From: Verrucomicrobiota bacterium
GTDB taxonomy: Bacteria > Verrucomicrobiota > Verrucomicrobiia > Opitutales > Opitutaceae
Reading direction: 5' to 3'
Assembly (NCBI GenBank): GCA_016209255.1
Contig: JACQWL010000006.1
Location: forward strand, 1-48,464
DNA length: 48,464 nt
Shown: positions 19,038 through 28,289 of the stretch, in pieces
Layout of the letters: every line of letters begins with the position of its first letter
Position numbering within the stretch: the first letter of the stretch is position 1
Notes under the pieces: model-generated
What the model was told of the DNA's origin: nothing
The model's input: only the letters and a program-made list of their open reading frames with translations
Database searches by the model: none
Translations under genes and position numbers: made by a program

Positions 19038-21533
19038 TCATGCGCGCGTTTCCTCGGCGGAAAATTTTCCGCCGGCGAACTCGCGCCGCCCACCCCCGGG
19101 CAGCCGCAAGTGGACCGGCGTCGCGGCCGGCGCCTCGATCGCGATCGTGAATCGCCCGCGTTCCGCGCGCCACTCGACGGCGACGGGACCGCGCGGCGTG
19201 CAGACCCGCCCGCGGGCGTGCGCGAGCCCGCAGCAGCGGGGCGCGATGTCGATGGCCGCAAAACCCGGGGCGCGCGGCGTGACGCCCAGCACGCGGGTGA
19301 GAAACTCCAGCGCGGGGTGCGCACTCCACGCGTGGCAGAGCGAACGCCAGTAGCTGTTTTCCTCGACGAAAGTCGACAGTCCGTGGTCGATCATCTCGTG
19401 CCACGGACCGAGGAACTCCGGCATCCGCTCGTAGGCGCCGGACATGTCCAGGGCGCGAAAGATTGCGTGCCAGCAGAAGAAGGAGCCGGGCGCGAGCTTG
19501 GGGTCGCCGGGAAAGCGCTCGAGCACCCGCGCGCGTTCGCGTCCGCCCGCCGCTCCGCACACGATCGCGCAGGCGTTGCCATACTGGCTGATCTCCGGCC
19601 CGCCCGGCCGATCGAAATAGAGTCCCTCGCTCTCGGACCAAAAACGCGCCTGCAGCGCGCGGCGCAGCGCGGACGCCTCGGTGGCAAGCGCGTCCGCCTC
19701 CCGACCGCGCCCGAGCAGCCGGCACAGGTCGGCGACCTCGTCGAGCGCGACGATGTACTGCGCGGAGATGATACACGTCGGCCCGGCGTCCGCACCCGGC
19801 ACGACGCCGCGCGGCCACCAGGGGCACCAGTCGGTGATGTTCCAATAGGGCAGCTTCGCCGGCAGCCCGTCGGCGTCGGCATGGCGCCGGAACCAGTCCA
19901 GCACCCCGCACATCCCCGGCACGAGGTCGCGCACCGTCTCGAGGTCGCCCGAGCAGTAGACGTAATCGCGGACGTTGGTGATCCAATGCAGGGACCACGA
20001 CGGGATGATCTGCACGAGCCGCGACGGAAAACGGCTCTGCGTCAGGCCGTCGGACAAGCGCGACCAGTCGAAATGATACAGCGCCTGACGGCTCAGCCGG
20101 TAGTCGCCGCTGACGAGCATCGCGATCCTCGACGTGATCATCGTGTCGCCCGCATACTGCATCTGCTCGTAGTAGGGGCAGTCCTCGAAGGTCTCGTGCG
20201 AGCACAGCTGCATCGTACGCAACGCGGCCCGCCAGATTTTCTCCAGTCGTGCATCGGAACAGGAGAACTCGCCGGCGATCCGATACGGGTAAGCGGTGAA
20301 ACGATGCTGCACGGCGCAAATCTGCAACGGCTCGGAACCGGTGGCGACGCGCAGCCCGACGTAACGAAACGCGCGCCAGTGCAACGGCTCGAAAATCTCG
20401 CGCGCCCGCGGTCCCGTCCGTCCGGCCGGCTCCCAGAGGTCGCACCATCCGGAGATTTTTCCGCGCCTGTCGAACGTCCACCCGGCGCTCTCATCGGCGA
20501 AGTGCGAGGCGAGGTTGGCGAGCGACTGCTGGCGGCCCAGGAGTTTCGCGCCGGGGGTGCCCCACGGCAGCCGCAGGGCCTCGGCATAGGTGAGCCGCAC
20601 GGTGCTGCCCGCGCCGCCCGACGTCACGAGCCGCGGAAACGCGGTCGTGAACTCGCCGGCGTCGACGATCAGCTCGACCGTCGAGTGCGGCGCGATCGCA
20701 ACCGGCCGCCCGCCTGCGATAAGATCGCCCCAGCCCGCCGGCGCCTCTCCGCCGCCGGGGGCGAAAACCTCCGCAAACTCCGCGATTCGCTCCTCCTCGA
20801 GCATCGGAATCATCCGCGGCACGAGTCCGTAGGGGCTTGTCGGGTCGCGGCGGTTTTCGAGCCGCTCGGCTTTGAAGAGCACGTGCGCCGCCGGCCACTG
20901 CCGGTCATCGAAGTCAGGTTCCTCCCAGCCCGCCGGGATCAGCCGCGAGATGCGGTGCTCGAAGTAGCCCTGGTAGCCCTCGAAGGTCGTGTTTTCGTTT
21001 TGGAAACGGTGCGCGACATCGACCGCAACCTTCCAATGCCCGTCGGTGGAGACATCGGCCAGCGTGGCGCCGCCGGCGTTGCCCAGCGCGCCCTCGAGCA
21101 CAAAGCCGCCGGCGTAGGTCATCACCGAGCAGGGCGCGCCGAGGAAAGCCGGCCGGGGCGCGACCCGCGACATGTCGAGTACCAGCGCCGCGAGCACGTT
21201 GCGTCCGACACACAACCGCGGGCTGAGGTCGTGGCTCTCGTAAAAGTGATGGTTCACGTCGCCCTTCGCCGGACCGCGGCCCACCAGTGTGCCGTTGCAG
21301 AAAAACAAATACCGGCTGTCGGCCGAAAGGTGCACTTCGAGCCGTGCGGCGGCGGGGTCGGCCACGGCGAACGTCCGCCGGAACAATCGCACCTGGTAGT
21401 GCGAGGGCGACGAGGCCGCCGCCGGGGGCACCGCGTGCGTGCCCTCGGCCGACCAGATCCACGAGGCGTGATGAATGAAGGGTGGCACGGGGAATAAGCT
21501 GGCGCCGTTCTGAAATTCAACAACCGTTTTCAT
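19038..21533 (-). CDS. Alpha-L-rhamnosidase (GH78-like)
   Basis: FEDCPYYEQMQYAGDTMITSRIAML, WITNVRDYVYCSGD, FVEENSYWRSLCHAWSAHPALEFL. Confidence 0.87.
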   Translation of the reverse strand: MKTVVEFQNGASLFPVPPFIHHASWIWSAEGTHAVPPAAASSPSHYQVRLFRRTFAVADPAAARLEVHLSADSRYLFFCNGTLVGRGPAKGDVNHHFYESHDLSPRLCVGRNVLAALVLDMSRVAPRPAFLGAPCSVMTYAGGFVLEGALGNAGGATLADVSTDGHWKVAVDVAHRFQNENTTFEGYQGYFEHRISRLIPAGWEEPDFDDRQWPAAHVLFKAERLENRRDPTSPYGLVPRMIPMLEEERIAEFAEVFAPGGGEAPAGWGDLIAGGRPVAIAPHSTVELIVDAGEFTTAFPRLVTSGGAGSTVRLTYAEALRLPWGTPGAKLLGRQQSLANLASHFADESAGWTFDRRGKISGWCDLWEPAGRTGPRAREIFEPLHWRAFRYVGLRVATGSEPLQICAVQHRFTAYPYRIAGEFSCSDARLEKIWRAALRTMQLCSHETFEDCPYYEQMQYAGDTMITSRIAMLVSGDYRLSRQALYHFDWSRLSDGLTQSRFPSRLVQIIPSWSLHWITNVRDYVYCSGDLETVRDLVPGMCGVLDWFRRHADADGLPAKLPYWNITDWCPWWPRGVVPGADAGPTCIISAQYIVALDEVADLCRLLGRGREADALATEASALRRALQARFWSESEGLYFDRPGGPEISQYGNACAIVCGAAGGRERARVLERFPGDPKLAPGSFFCWHAIFRALDMSGAYERMPEFLGPWHEMIDHGLSTFVEENSYWRSLCHAWSAHPALEFLTRVLGVTPRAPGFAAIDIAPRCCGLAHARGRVCTPRGPVAVEWRAERGRFTIAIEAPAATPVHLRLPGGGRREFAGGKFSAEETRA

Positions 21534-21549
21534 GTTTTTTCATCAACCC

Positions 21550-22401
21550 ATGAAAACCCCCGCGCCCGCCCCCAAACTCGTGATGTGCGCCACGCTCTGG
21601 TCGATGATCGGATGGCCGACACCCAGGCGCGAATGGTCGATCATGCAAAAACTGCGCGCCATCGCGGCGGCGGGCTTCGACGGGGCCGTGGCCTACATCA
21701 CCCCGGAAATCAGGGACGGCGCGGAACGCCTCGGCTTGAGGCTGATGAGCGGCTTCGATGCCCACGATTTGCCGGAGACCGTGGAGCGGCTGCGCGACCA
21801 GCGCGACCTCGGCGTTCATTACATTAACATCCAGCTCCTGAATCACGACACCCCGCCGGCGCAGGCCGCGCAGATGGCGGTGAAACTCATCCGGGCGTCC
21901 CGCAAGCTCGGGCTGGGCGTACACATCGAGACACACCGCGACACCGCGACGGAAACGCCGGAGAAGTTCGACGAGATTGCGCGCCTTTATCGCCGCGCCA
22001 CGGGTGAGCTGATGCCGGTCACGTGGGATCATTCGCATTTCGCGGTGTCGAAGCACATGCTGCCGCCCGACTATGCCGCGCGGCTGCTGGCATGGCCGGA
22101 GCTTATCCAGCACTCGCAGATGTTTCACCTGCGCCCGTTCAACAGCCAGCATTGCCAGATCCCGGTCACGGACCGCCGCGGGGCGCTGACCCCCGAGTTC
22201 CGCGACTACCTCGCGTTCACGGAGGATCTTTTCGCCCTCTGGCTCGCCGGACCGCGGCCGGGCGGCGAGTTGTGGGTGTGCCCGGAGCTCGGGATGAGCC
22301 ACGGCTATCATGTCAGCACCGAACCCCACGCGTGGCCGGACGCCGTGCGCTGTCGCACGGAATTGCTCGGCTCGTGGCGGCGCGCGCTCCGGCGCGTCTG
22401 A
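21550..22401 (+). CDS. Sugar phosphate isomerase/epimerase-like TIM-barrel protein
   Basis: AIAAAGFDGAVAYI, LGVHIETHRDTATETPEKFDEI, VTWDHSHFAV, LWVCPELG. Confidence 0.7.
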   Translation: MKTPAPAPKLVMCATLWSMIGWPTPRREWSIMQKLRAIAAAGFDGAVAYITPEIRDGAERLGLRLMSGFDAHDLPETVERLRDQRDLGVHYINIQLLNHDTPPAQAAQMAVKLIRASRKLGLGVHIETHRDTATETPEKFDEIARLYRRATGELMPVTWDHSHFAVSKHMLPPDYAARLLAWPELIQHSQMFHLRPFNSQHCQIPVTDRRGALTPEFRDYLAFTEDLFALWLAGPRPGGELWVCPELGMSHGYHVSTEPHAWPDAVRCRTELLGSWRRALRRV

Positions 22402-22474
22402 AAACGCTTGACGTCGCACCGCAGGGTTTTCATTCCTTTTTGCTGAAATTTTCACTCAGCGCCGCGAAAACCCC

Positions 22475-23518
22475 ATGTTGATTACCGAGATCGCCAAAAA
22501 GGCCAGGGTGTCCCCCGCCACAGTTTCGCGCGCCATCAACCAGCCGCAGATCGTGGCGCCCACCAGCCTGGCGCGCGTTCGCGCCGTGATGCTCGAGCAC
22601 AATTACGTGCCCGCCCCGGTGAACCGGCGCCGCGGCCCCAAGGCGCGGATGTCGGAGCAGCGGCGGATCGGCGTGTGGTTCGTCGGCGCCAAGGCCAACA
22701 AGCCGAGTCTCAACTGGTTTCAGGATCAGCTGCTGCAGGTCCAGTCGACCGACACCCGCTACCGGGTGGACCTGCGTCTCCTGTTTGCCAATACCCTCGA
22801 TGAGTTGCCCGGCGCCCTGGCCACGGAAAAACTCGACGGCCTGATCATCCAGGGGATGGAGCCGGCGCCGGCCTGCCTCGCCAAGCTGCGCGAGCTGCCC
22901 CACGTCTGGTTCATGACCCGCCGTTCGGCCACTTATCCGGGCGATTACGTTGAACCCAACAATGAGGAAAACGGCCGCATGGCCGCCGATTATCTGCACG
23001 AAAAGGGCCACAAGGCGGTGGCGGTGATCAGCACGGACCCCGACTACAGTGCGGTTGCCCGCCGGGTGAAGGCGTTTGCCGGGCGCGCCGCCGAACTGCG
23101 GCTGCCCATGCACACGATTCTCGGCGCCTCCAACCCGGGTGTCGGCTACCTCGAGATCACACCGCTGCATGGCGAAACCGACACGCTCGTGCGCACGCTG
23201 CTCGCGAGCACGCCCCGCGCCACCGGGCTGTACCTGCCGGTCGACCATTTCTGCGGTTCCTTCTTCCGTGCGCTGCGCGAGGCGGGCCGGAAGCCCGGCC
23301 GCGATTTCGAGGCCATCGTCGGCAACTACAACCCGGTGATCTACCACAACCTCGATCACCTGCCTGCGGCGATCGACATCAACCTGACCACGCTCGTGCG
23401 CAAAGTGGTTGACCATCTCTTCTGGCGGATCGAAAACCGCAACACCGCCGGTCGCATCGGCACCCTGGTTTCCCCCACCCTCATCACCCCCGAGGCCGGC
23501 GGCCAGGCCGCTCACTGA
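22475..23518 (+). CDS. LacI-family transcriptional regulator
   Basis: MLITEIAKKARVSPATVSRAINQPQIVAPTSLARVRAVMLEHNYVP HTH plus periplasmic-binding-like domain. Confidence 0.92.
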   Translation: MLITEIAKKARVSPATVSRAINQPQIVAPTSLARVRAVMLEHNYVPAPVNRRRGPKARMSEQRRIGVWFVGAKANKPSLNWFQDQLLQVQSTDTRYRVDLRLLFANTLDELPGALATEKLDGLIIQGMEPAPACLAKLRELPHVWFMTRRSATYPGDYVEPNNEENGRMAADYLHEKGHKAVAVISTDPDYSAVARRVKAFAGRAAELRLPMHTILGASNPGVGYLEITPLHGETDTLVRTLLASTPRATGLYLPVDHFCGSFFRALREAGRKPGRDFEAIVGNYNPVIYHNLDHLPAAIDINLTTLVRKVVDHLFWRIENRNTAGRIGTLVSPTLITPEAGGQAAH

Positions 23519-23606
23519 CCGCCGTGCTTTCCCATCCCAAACCCGCACGGTCAAACGCCCTCTTGCTCCTTCCGCCATCACCAGGACTTTGTCCACCCAC
23601 CCAACC

Positions 23607-26600
23607 ATGAAAAAAATCATGACCATACCAGCACTCCGCACCAGGCAAGCCCTGGCCGCCACGCTGGCGGCGCTCCTCACCGTCTCGTTTGCCTCCGGGC
23701 AGACGGGCGATGCGGCCGCGCTCCGCCGGCTTCAGGAAGAAAACGCCGCCCTGCGCAAGCAACTCGCCGAAATCGAGGGCCGTTCCCGGCCGGCCCCCGC
23801 CCCGGCTCCTGCCGCAGCCGCGACCCCCGCCGCCCGCGCAACACCAGCGGCCACTCCGGCCGCCACGTCGATGGCGACCCCGGAGGAAGGCATCACGCTG
23901 CTGTCGCCCTTCGAGGTAAACACCGAAAAGGACCACGGCTATCTCCGCACCAATGCCGCCACCGCGACCAGGATTGGCATGGAGATCCAGAAGGTGCCGC
24001 TGAACATCTCGGTCATCTCCCGCGAATTTCTGGATGACACGAATGTCCGGTCGCTGACGGACCTGTTCCGGTACACGGCCGCCTCCGCTGGCGACACGCG
24101 TTTCGCCATGCGCGTCCCGGCCAACGAAGCGACGCCGCAGGGTGCCTTCACCATGCGCGGCTTCTCGGTCAACACCCTGATGCGCGATGGTATTTTCCGC
24201 TACACCGCCTACAGCGTGGACAACGTCGACCGTGTCGAGGTCGTCAAGGGCCCGGCGTCCGTGTTCTTCGGGCAGGGCTATCCCGGCGGTGTGATCAACT
24301 ACATCACCAAGCGCGCCACCTTCGCCAAGGTGCCGACGTCGTTCGCCTTCCTGGTCGACAACAACGGCGGCGACAAGGTCAAGTACGACCACAACGTCGT
24401 GCTTTCGAAGAAGACGGCCTTCCGCGTCGTGGGTGCGTGGGAAGATACGGTCGGCGAACGCCGTTTTGAATACAAAAAGGCATTCAACATCACACCTTCG
24501 TTCACCGTCGTGCCATTCGAGAGCGGCAAGGTGCGCGTGAATGTCGATTTCGAATACTTGAAGGAACGCTTTAACTACAACGATTACGATTGGATCTACA
24601 GTGACTTCGCCGGCTGGCAGAGCGCCGCCCGTACCGGGCAATACGGCACGTCCACGGCCACGCTGTCCAATTCCATTGCGATTCCGGGCGGTACGCCCGT
24701 CGTGCAGGCCACGACCACTCCGACGGTGGCGTATGCGACGTACATCAACAACAAGCGCATCGCGACCGGAAACCTGTCACTCCCGGCGTACACGGTCGTC
24801 AAGCGCGGCGGCTACTATATCGACAAGAGCAACGCCACGATCTATGATGAAGCGTTCAATTTTACGAGCCGCGGCTCGTGGAGTGACAACGAAGTCAAAG
24901 TGGCGACGGCCTCGATCGACTTCGTTCCGTTCACGTGGCTCAGCGGTCGCGCCGCCTGGGTCCGCGACGTGTCCAATTTCAATAACTTCGGCAACAGCGC
25001 CGTCACCACTCCTTATGCCGACGGCGTGCATTGGAACGTAGGCTTGAGCGCGGGTGGCTCCGGTTATTACCGGGAAACGAAGACATCCCTCATCGATCTC
25101 GTGTTTCAACACGACCGTTGGGGCACCAAGAACAAGCTGCTGATCGGTGGCCAGAAGTCCGACTGGCGCCAGCTTTACCTCGGCAAGGCCGCGGCTTCCG
25201 ACGTCAATCTGGCGTTTCTGCCGGGAGCGCGCAACGCAACGTCCAATCCGGATTACCCGGTAAACCCGAAAGTCTATGATTTTGGCGGCGTGCCGGTCAA
25301 TCAGGTCATCCGACAGCGCGACGGCACGATCAAACCGGTGCGCCAGATTTACACCAACTGGGACCCAGGCGCCGAAATCAGCCCCGACATCAGCGTCTAC
25401 TGGCAGGACGACCGCAACGCGCTCGACGGCTACCGCCCGACCATTCAAAGCATGTACGCCAACTACCAGGGATCGTTCCTCAACGATCGCCTGACCGTGC
25501 TGGCCGGCTACCGCGAAGAAAAGCGCTGGGAACGCTGGCAGGATCAGTCGAACAACTTCCCGTGGTACATCTTCACGGCCGACATGATTACGAACCCCGG
25601 CGCCTATCCTGAGGATGTGTGGGGCCATTCCAAGGCCTATCAACAGACCATCCCGCTCGATCAAAAAGGCCGGTCGTCGACGGCTGGGCTTTCGTTCGCC
25701 CTCACGAAACAGGTCAACGTTTATGCGTCGGCCTCGAGACTGTTCAAGTTCAACTCCGGCAATGTCGGCGGCTTCTTCCCCGGACCCGGTCTTTCGGACG
25801 AACTGGGTGTTTACCAGAGCGCCCTCGATTTTGGCGGCGGCCGCTTTACCTACCAGGGTCAGGTGATCACGTCGGTGGCCCAGGCCAAGCAGGTCATGGA
25901 AGCGAAGGGCGCGTATGCTCAAATCAAGAACGAAGCCGGCACGAACGTCGAATTCGGCGCCAAGCTCTCGACGACCGACAACCGAATCGTGGGCACGCTC
26001 TCGTTCTTCCGCGGTGAGCGCTCCAATCAGAAGCTCGACGATGGCGCGAAGCAGTCGAATTTGGAGGAGCCGTTCAACTTCAGCACCACGCTGTTTGCCC
26101 CGGGCACCTATGGTTACAACACCCGCAACTTCCGCTGGCGGACCACCGATCTGAAGAACCGGATCGAAGGCACGGAAGCTGAGGTCATCTGGTCACCGCG
26201 CCGAAACTTCCAGGCCGTGATCAATGGGTCGTGGCTCTGGACCGCAAAGACGGTTTTCGACAAGACCCGGGCCGCTCCCGGTAGCGCGGCGTACACCGCC
26301 TCGTCCGCCGCCGCCAAGATCGCCTCGGACATCTATTACAATGCCCGCCTGGAGAACGTGCCGGAATACCGCCTCAACGCCTTCGGCAAGTACACCCTCA
26401 CCGACACGGTTGCTCGCGGTGCCGCGCTCGGGCTTGGCATGCGCTATTCCTCCAAGGCGGTCGTCAGCCGCTCGGTGGACTGGAATCCCCTGGCCGGCGG
26501 CTACCAATCCGGCGACTATGTGGTGTTCGATGCCACGATTGGCTATCCTTGGGAAATCTTCGGTTACCGTCTGACGACCTCGTTGGGCGTGTACAATCTT

Positions 26601-26681
26601 TTGGACGAGAAATACTCGGAAGGTTCCTTCGCACAATCGCCCGCACGCAACTGGCTGATGACCGGCACGGTCAGATTCTAA
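23607..26681 (+). CDS. TonB-dependent receptor with N-terminal coiled coil and Pro/Ala linker
   Basis: Signal peptide, LRRLQEENAALRKQLAEIE heptads, PAPAPAPAAAATP linker, plug RVEVVKGPASVFFGQGYPGGVINYITKR, C-terminal ARNWLMTGTVRF. Confidence 0.93.
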   Translation: MKKIMTIPALRTRQALAATLAALLTVSFASGQTGDAAALRRLQEENAALRKQLAEIEGRSRPAPAPAPAAAATPAARATPAATPAATSMATPEEGITLLSPFEVNTEKDHGYLRTNAATATRIGMEIQKVPLNISVISREFLDDTNVRSLTDLFRYTAASAGDTRFAMRVPANEATPQGAFTMRGFSVNTLMRDGIFRYTAYSVDNVDRVEVVKGPASVFFGQGYPGGVINYITKRATFAKVPTSFAFLVDNNGGDKVKYDHNVVLSKKTAFRVVGAWEDTVGERRFEYKKAFNITPSFTVVPFESGKVRVNVDFEYLKERFNYNDYDWIYSDFAGWQSAARTGQYGTSTATLSNSIAIPGGTPVVQATTTPTVAYATYINNKRIATGNLSLPAYTVVKRGGYYIDKSNATIYDEAFNFTSRGSWSDNEVKVATASIDFVPFTWLSGRAAWVRDVSNFNNFGNSAVTTPYADGVHWNVGLSAGGSGYYRETKTSLIDLVFQHDRWGTKNKLLIGGQKSDWRQLYLGKAAASDVNLAFLPGARNATSNPDYPVNPKVYDFGGVPVNQVIRQRDGTIKPVRQIYTNWDPGAEISPDISVYWQDDRNALDGYRPTIQSMYANYQGSFLNDRLTVLAGYREEKRWERWQDQSNNFPWYIFTADMITNPGAYPEDVWGHSKAYQQTIPLDQKGRSSTAGLSFALTKQVNVYASASRLFKFNSGNVGGFFPGPGLSDELGVYQSALDFGGGRFTYQGQVITSVAQAKQVMEAKGAYAQIKNEAGTNVEFGAKLSTTDNRIVGTLSFFRGERSNQKLDDGAKQSNLEEPFNFSTTLFAPGTYGYNTRNFRWRTTDLKNRIEGTEAEVIWSPRRNFQAVINGSWLWTAKTVFDKTRAAPGSAAYTASSAAAKIASDIYYNARLENVPEYRLNAFGKYTLTDTVARGAALGLGMRYSSKAVVSRSVDWNPLAGGYQSGDYVVFDATIGYPWEIFGYRLTTSLGVYNLLDEKYSEGSFAQSPARNWLMTGTVRF

Positions 26682-26711
26682 TCGCCGGCTGCGCATTGCG
26701 CAAACAATCGC

Positions 26712-26746
26712 AAAGCGGAGGCCGGTTCACGGCCTCCGCTTTTTTT
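26712..26746 (+). terminator. Rho-independent terminator of the TonB-dependent receptor gene
   Basis: 12-bp perfect stem aaagcggaggcc/ggcctccgcttt, 7-nt loop ggttcac, run of 7 T. Confidence 0.93.
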
Positions 26747-26907
26747 CTGCACGCTTGGCGTGCCCTTTCGCGCTGTTTCATCCGGCCCTCGGCCGGGTGG
26801 TTTTCGCCGCTTTTCCCCCGAGGCATGCGCCTCGGCGCGTCACCAATCCGTCGCGCGAATCATGCATTTTTTCTCCTGAGTTATCCTCACTTGAGCCCGG
26901 ATTCATC

Positions 26908-27396
26908 ATGAAGCCCACCGATCTCGCAAGCATGGTAGTGCTGTTCATCGCCATCCTAATGTCCGGATGCCAGAACACCCGCGCCTCCCGGATTCAGGAA
27001 AACGCGGCGCTTTTTGCCTCGCTCGATCCGTTCAACCGGAAGCTCGTTTCAGATGGCCTTTTCGACCACGGCTTCACGCCGGAACTCCTCTACATGTCCC
27101 TGGGCAAGCCGAACCGGGTTGACGCCATGGAAACCGACCGCGGCCGCATCGAAATCTGGAGTTATCGGAATTTCCTCTATGGCCAGGAAGGTGCCGTAAA
27201 AATCGGTGGCAGCACCCCCGGGGCCAGACCTTCCGGCACGGTGCTTTCGTCAAGCGCGCCAGGCGGCCCCAGCTTGATGAGCACAAAGGCCAGCCCGTCG
27301 CAACCCACGGTGACCGACGTAAACGACGTCACGCTCGGCACGCTCTACATCGAATTGGTCGAGGGCCGGGTGGTGGCCGCCCGGGTCGTGCAGTAA
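26908..27396 (+). CDS. Small predicted lipoprotein of unknown function
   Basis: MKPTDLASMVVLFIAILMSGCQ lipobox; PELLYMSLGKPNRVDAMETDRGRIEIWSYRN is reminiscent of SmpA/BamE-like folds (tentative). Confidence 0.65.
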   Translation: MKPTDLASMVVLFIAILMSGCQNTRASRIQENAALFASLDPFNRKLVSDGLFDHGFTPELLYMSLGKPNRVDAMETDRGRIEIWSYRNFLYGQEGAVKIGGSTPGARPSGTVLSSSAPGGPSLMSTKASPSQPTVTDVNDVTLGTLYIELVEGRVVAARVVQ

Positions 27397-27719
27397 TCAT
27401 CCGCCAAGGCATGAGACCGCCGGCAGCACGGGCGGAAACGCAAGTCTCCGCCCGTTTCATTGCGCCCGAAAACTACGCCGGCGGCACCTGGACGATCATT
27501 TTGCGCAATCTGGCCGCCGTGGCGCGCCTCCTCAAGGAGTCTGCCGCGCCGCCGGCGCGACGCTTAGGGCCGGCGGCGTGGAGCAACACCCGACATTCTT
27601 CGCGGATGCGTATGTCGGGATTGTGGTCGCGATTGTAGCGGACCGCGGCCACCGCGTCGGCGTCTAGAGCCGAGCCATCGATCCACCTGGCTTTGAGGCG
27701 TTCAAGCGGGAACCGGGGG

Positions 27720-28093
27720 TCATCCCAGGTCCAGATCGACGGGAGTGATCTTTGTTCGCAAATCGACATCGTTGATCGGTGCGAGCGCAAGATTGGCCCG
27801 CTGCATCTTTTTAGCAAATCTCTGATTCGCTTCGTTGACGATGGCCTCGTAAGAAACACCCGGGAGATGACGCGAAAGAAAGAGCCGCGTATTGAATTCA
27901 ATCGCGTCGGTGGCAACCGTGAGCGGCCCAGATGCCTTGGCATACCGGAACGGATTCTCGCAATGCGGATCTGCACCTCGGTGCCACGAAAACGAATGAG
28001 CGCCCCTGCTGGCAGCGGCTCGATTTCGTGGGCGGCGAGAACCATCTGGTTCTTCAACACGACGATATGGTTGCCGGTGATTTTTTCAGTCAT
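27720..28093 (-). pseudogene. Frameshifted small gene of unknown function
   Basis: MTEKITGNHIVVLKNQMVLAAHEIEPLPAGALIRFRGTEVQIRI in one frame; a -1 shift continues ENPFRYAKASGPLTVATDAIEFNTRLFLSRHLPGVSYEAIVNEANQRFAKKMQRANLALAPINDVDLRTKITPVDLDLG*. Confidence 0.5.
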
Positions 28094-28289
28094 GGCTGGA
28101 AGGTGGAGTGAGGTTGATTTAGGGGGAGAGTCAACGTTGCCACAATGACGTTCCGGCAAAAAATTTCCTGGAAAAGCCCCGGCCGGCGCGGACATCGCCG
28201 ATCTTACCCGCTTCGTGGCAGAGGACGGAATCCGGTTGAGACAACCTGTCGGGCCGCCGCGAATCGATCCGCGGCAGATCTCCCCGCCC

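Noticed and set aside
19110-21497. 795-aa plus-strand ORF opposite the GH78 gene
   Set aside because: Arg/Gly/Pro-rich shadow ORF; the minus strand carries GH78 signatures.
21526-21557. 9-bp inverted repeat GTTTTCATG/CATGAAAAC taken alone as an operator
   Set aside because: Largely explained by both divergent genes starting ATGAAAAC(G/C); kept only as part of the weaker LacI cluster argument.
27940-27970. Programmed -1 ribosomal frameshift
   Set aside because: No X XXY YYZ slippery heptamer or clear downstream pseudoknot seen; decay or base-call error is simpler.
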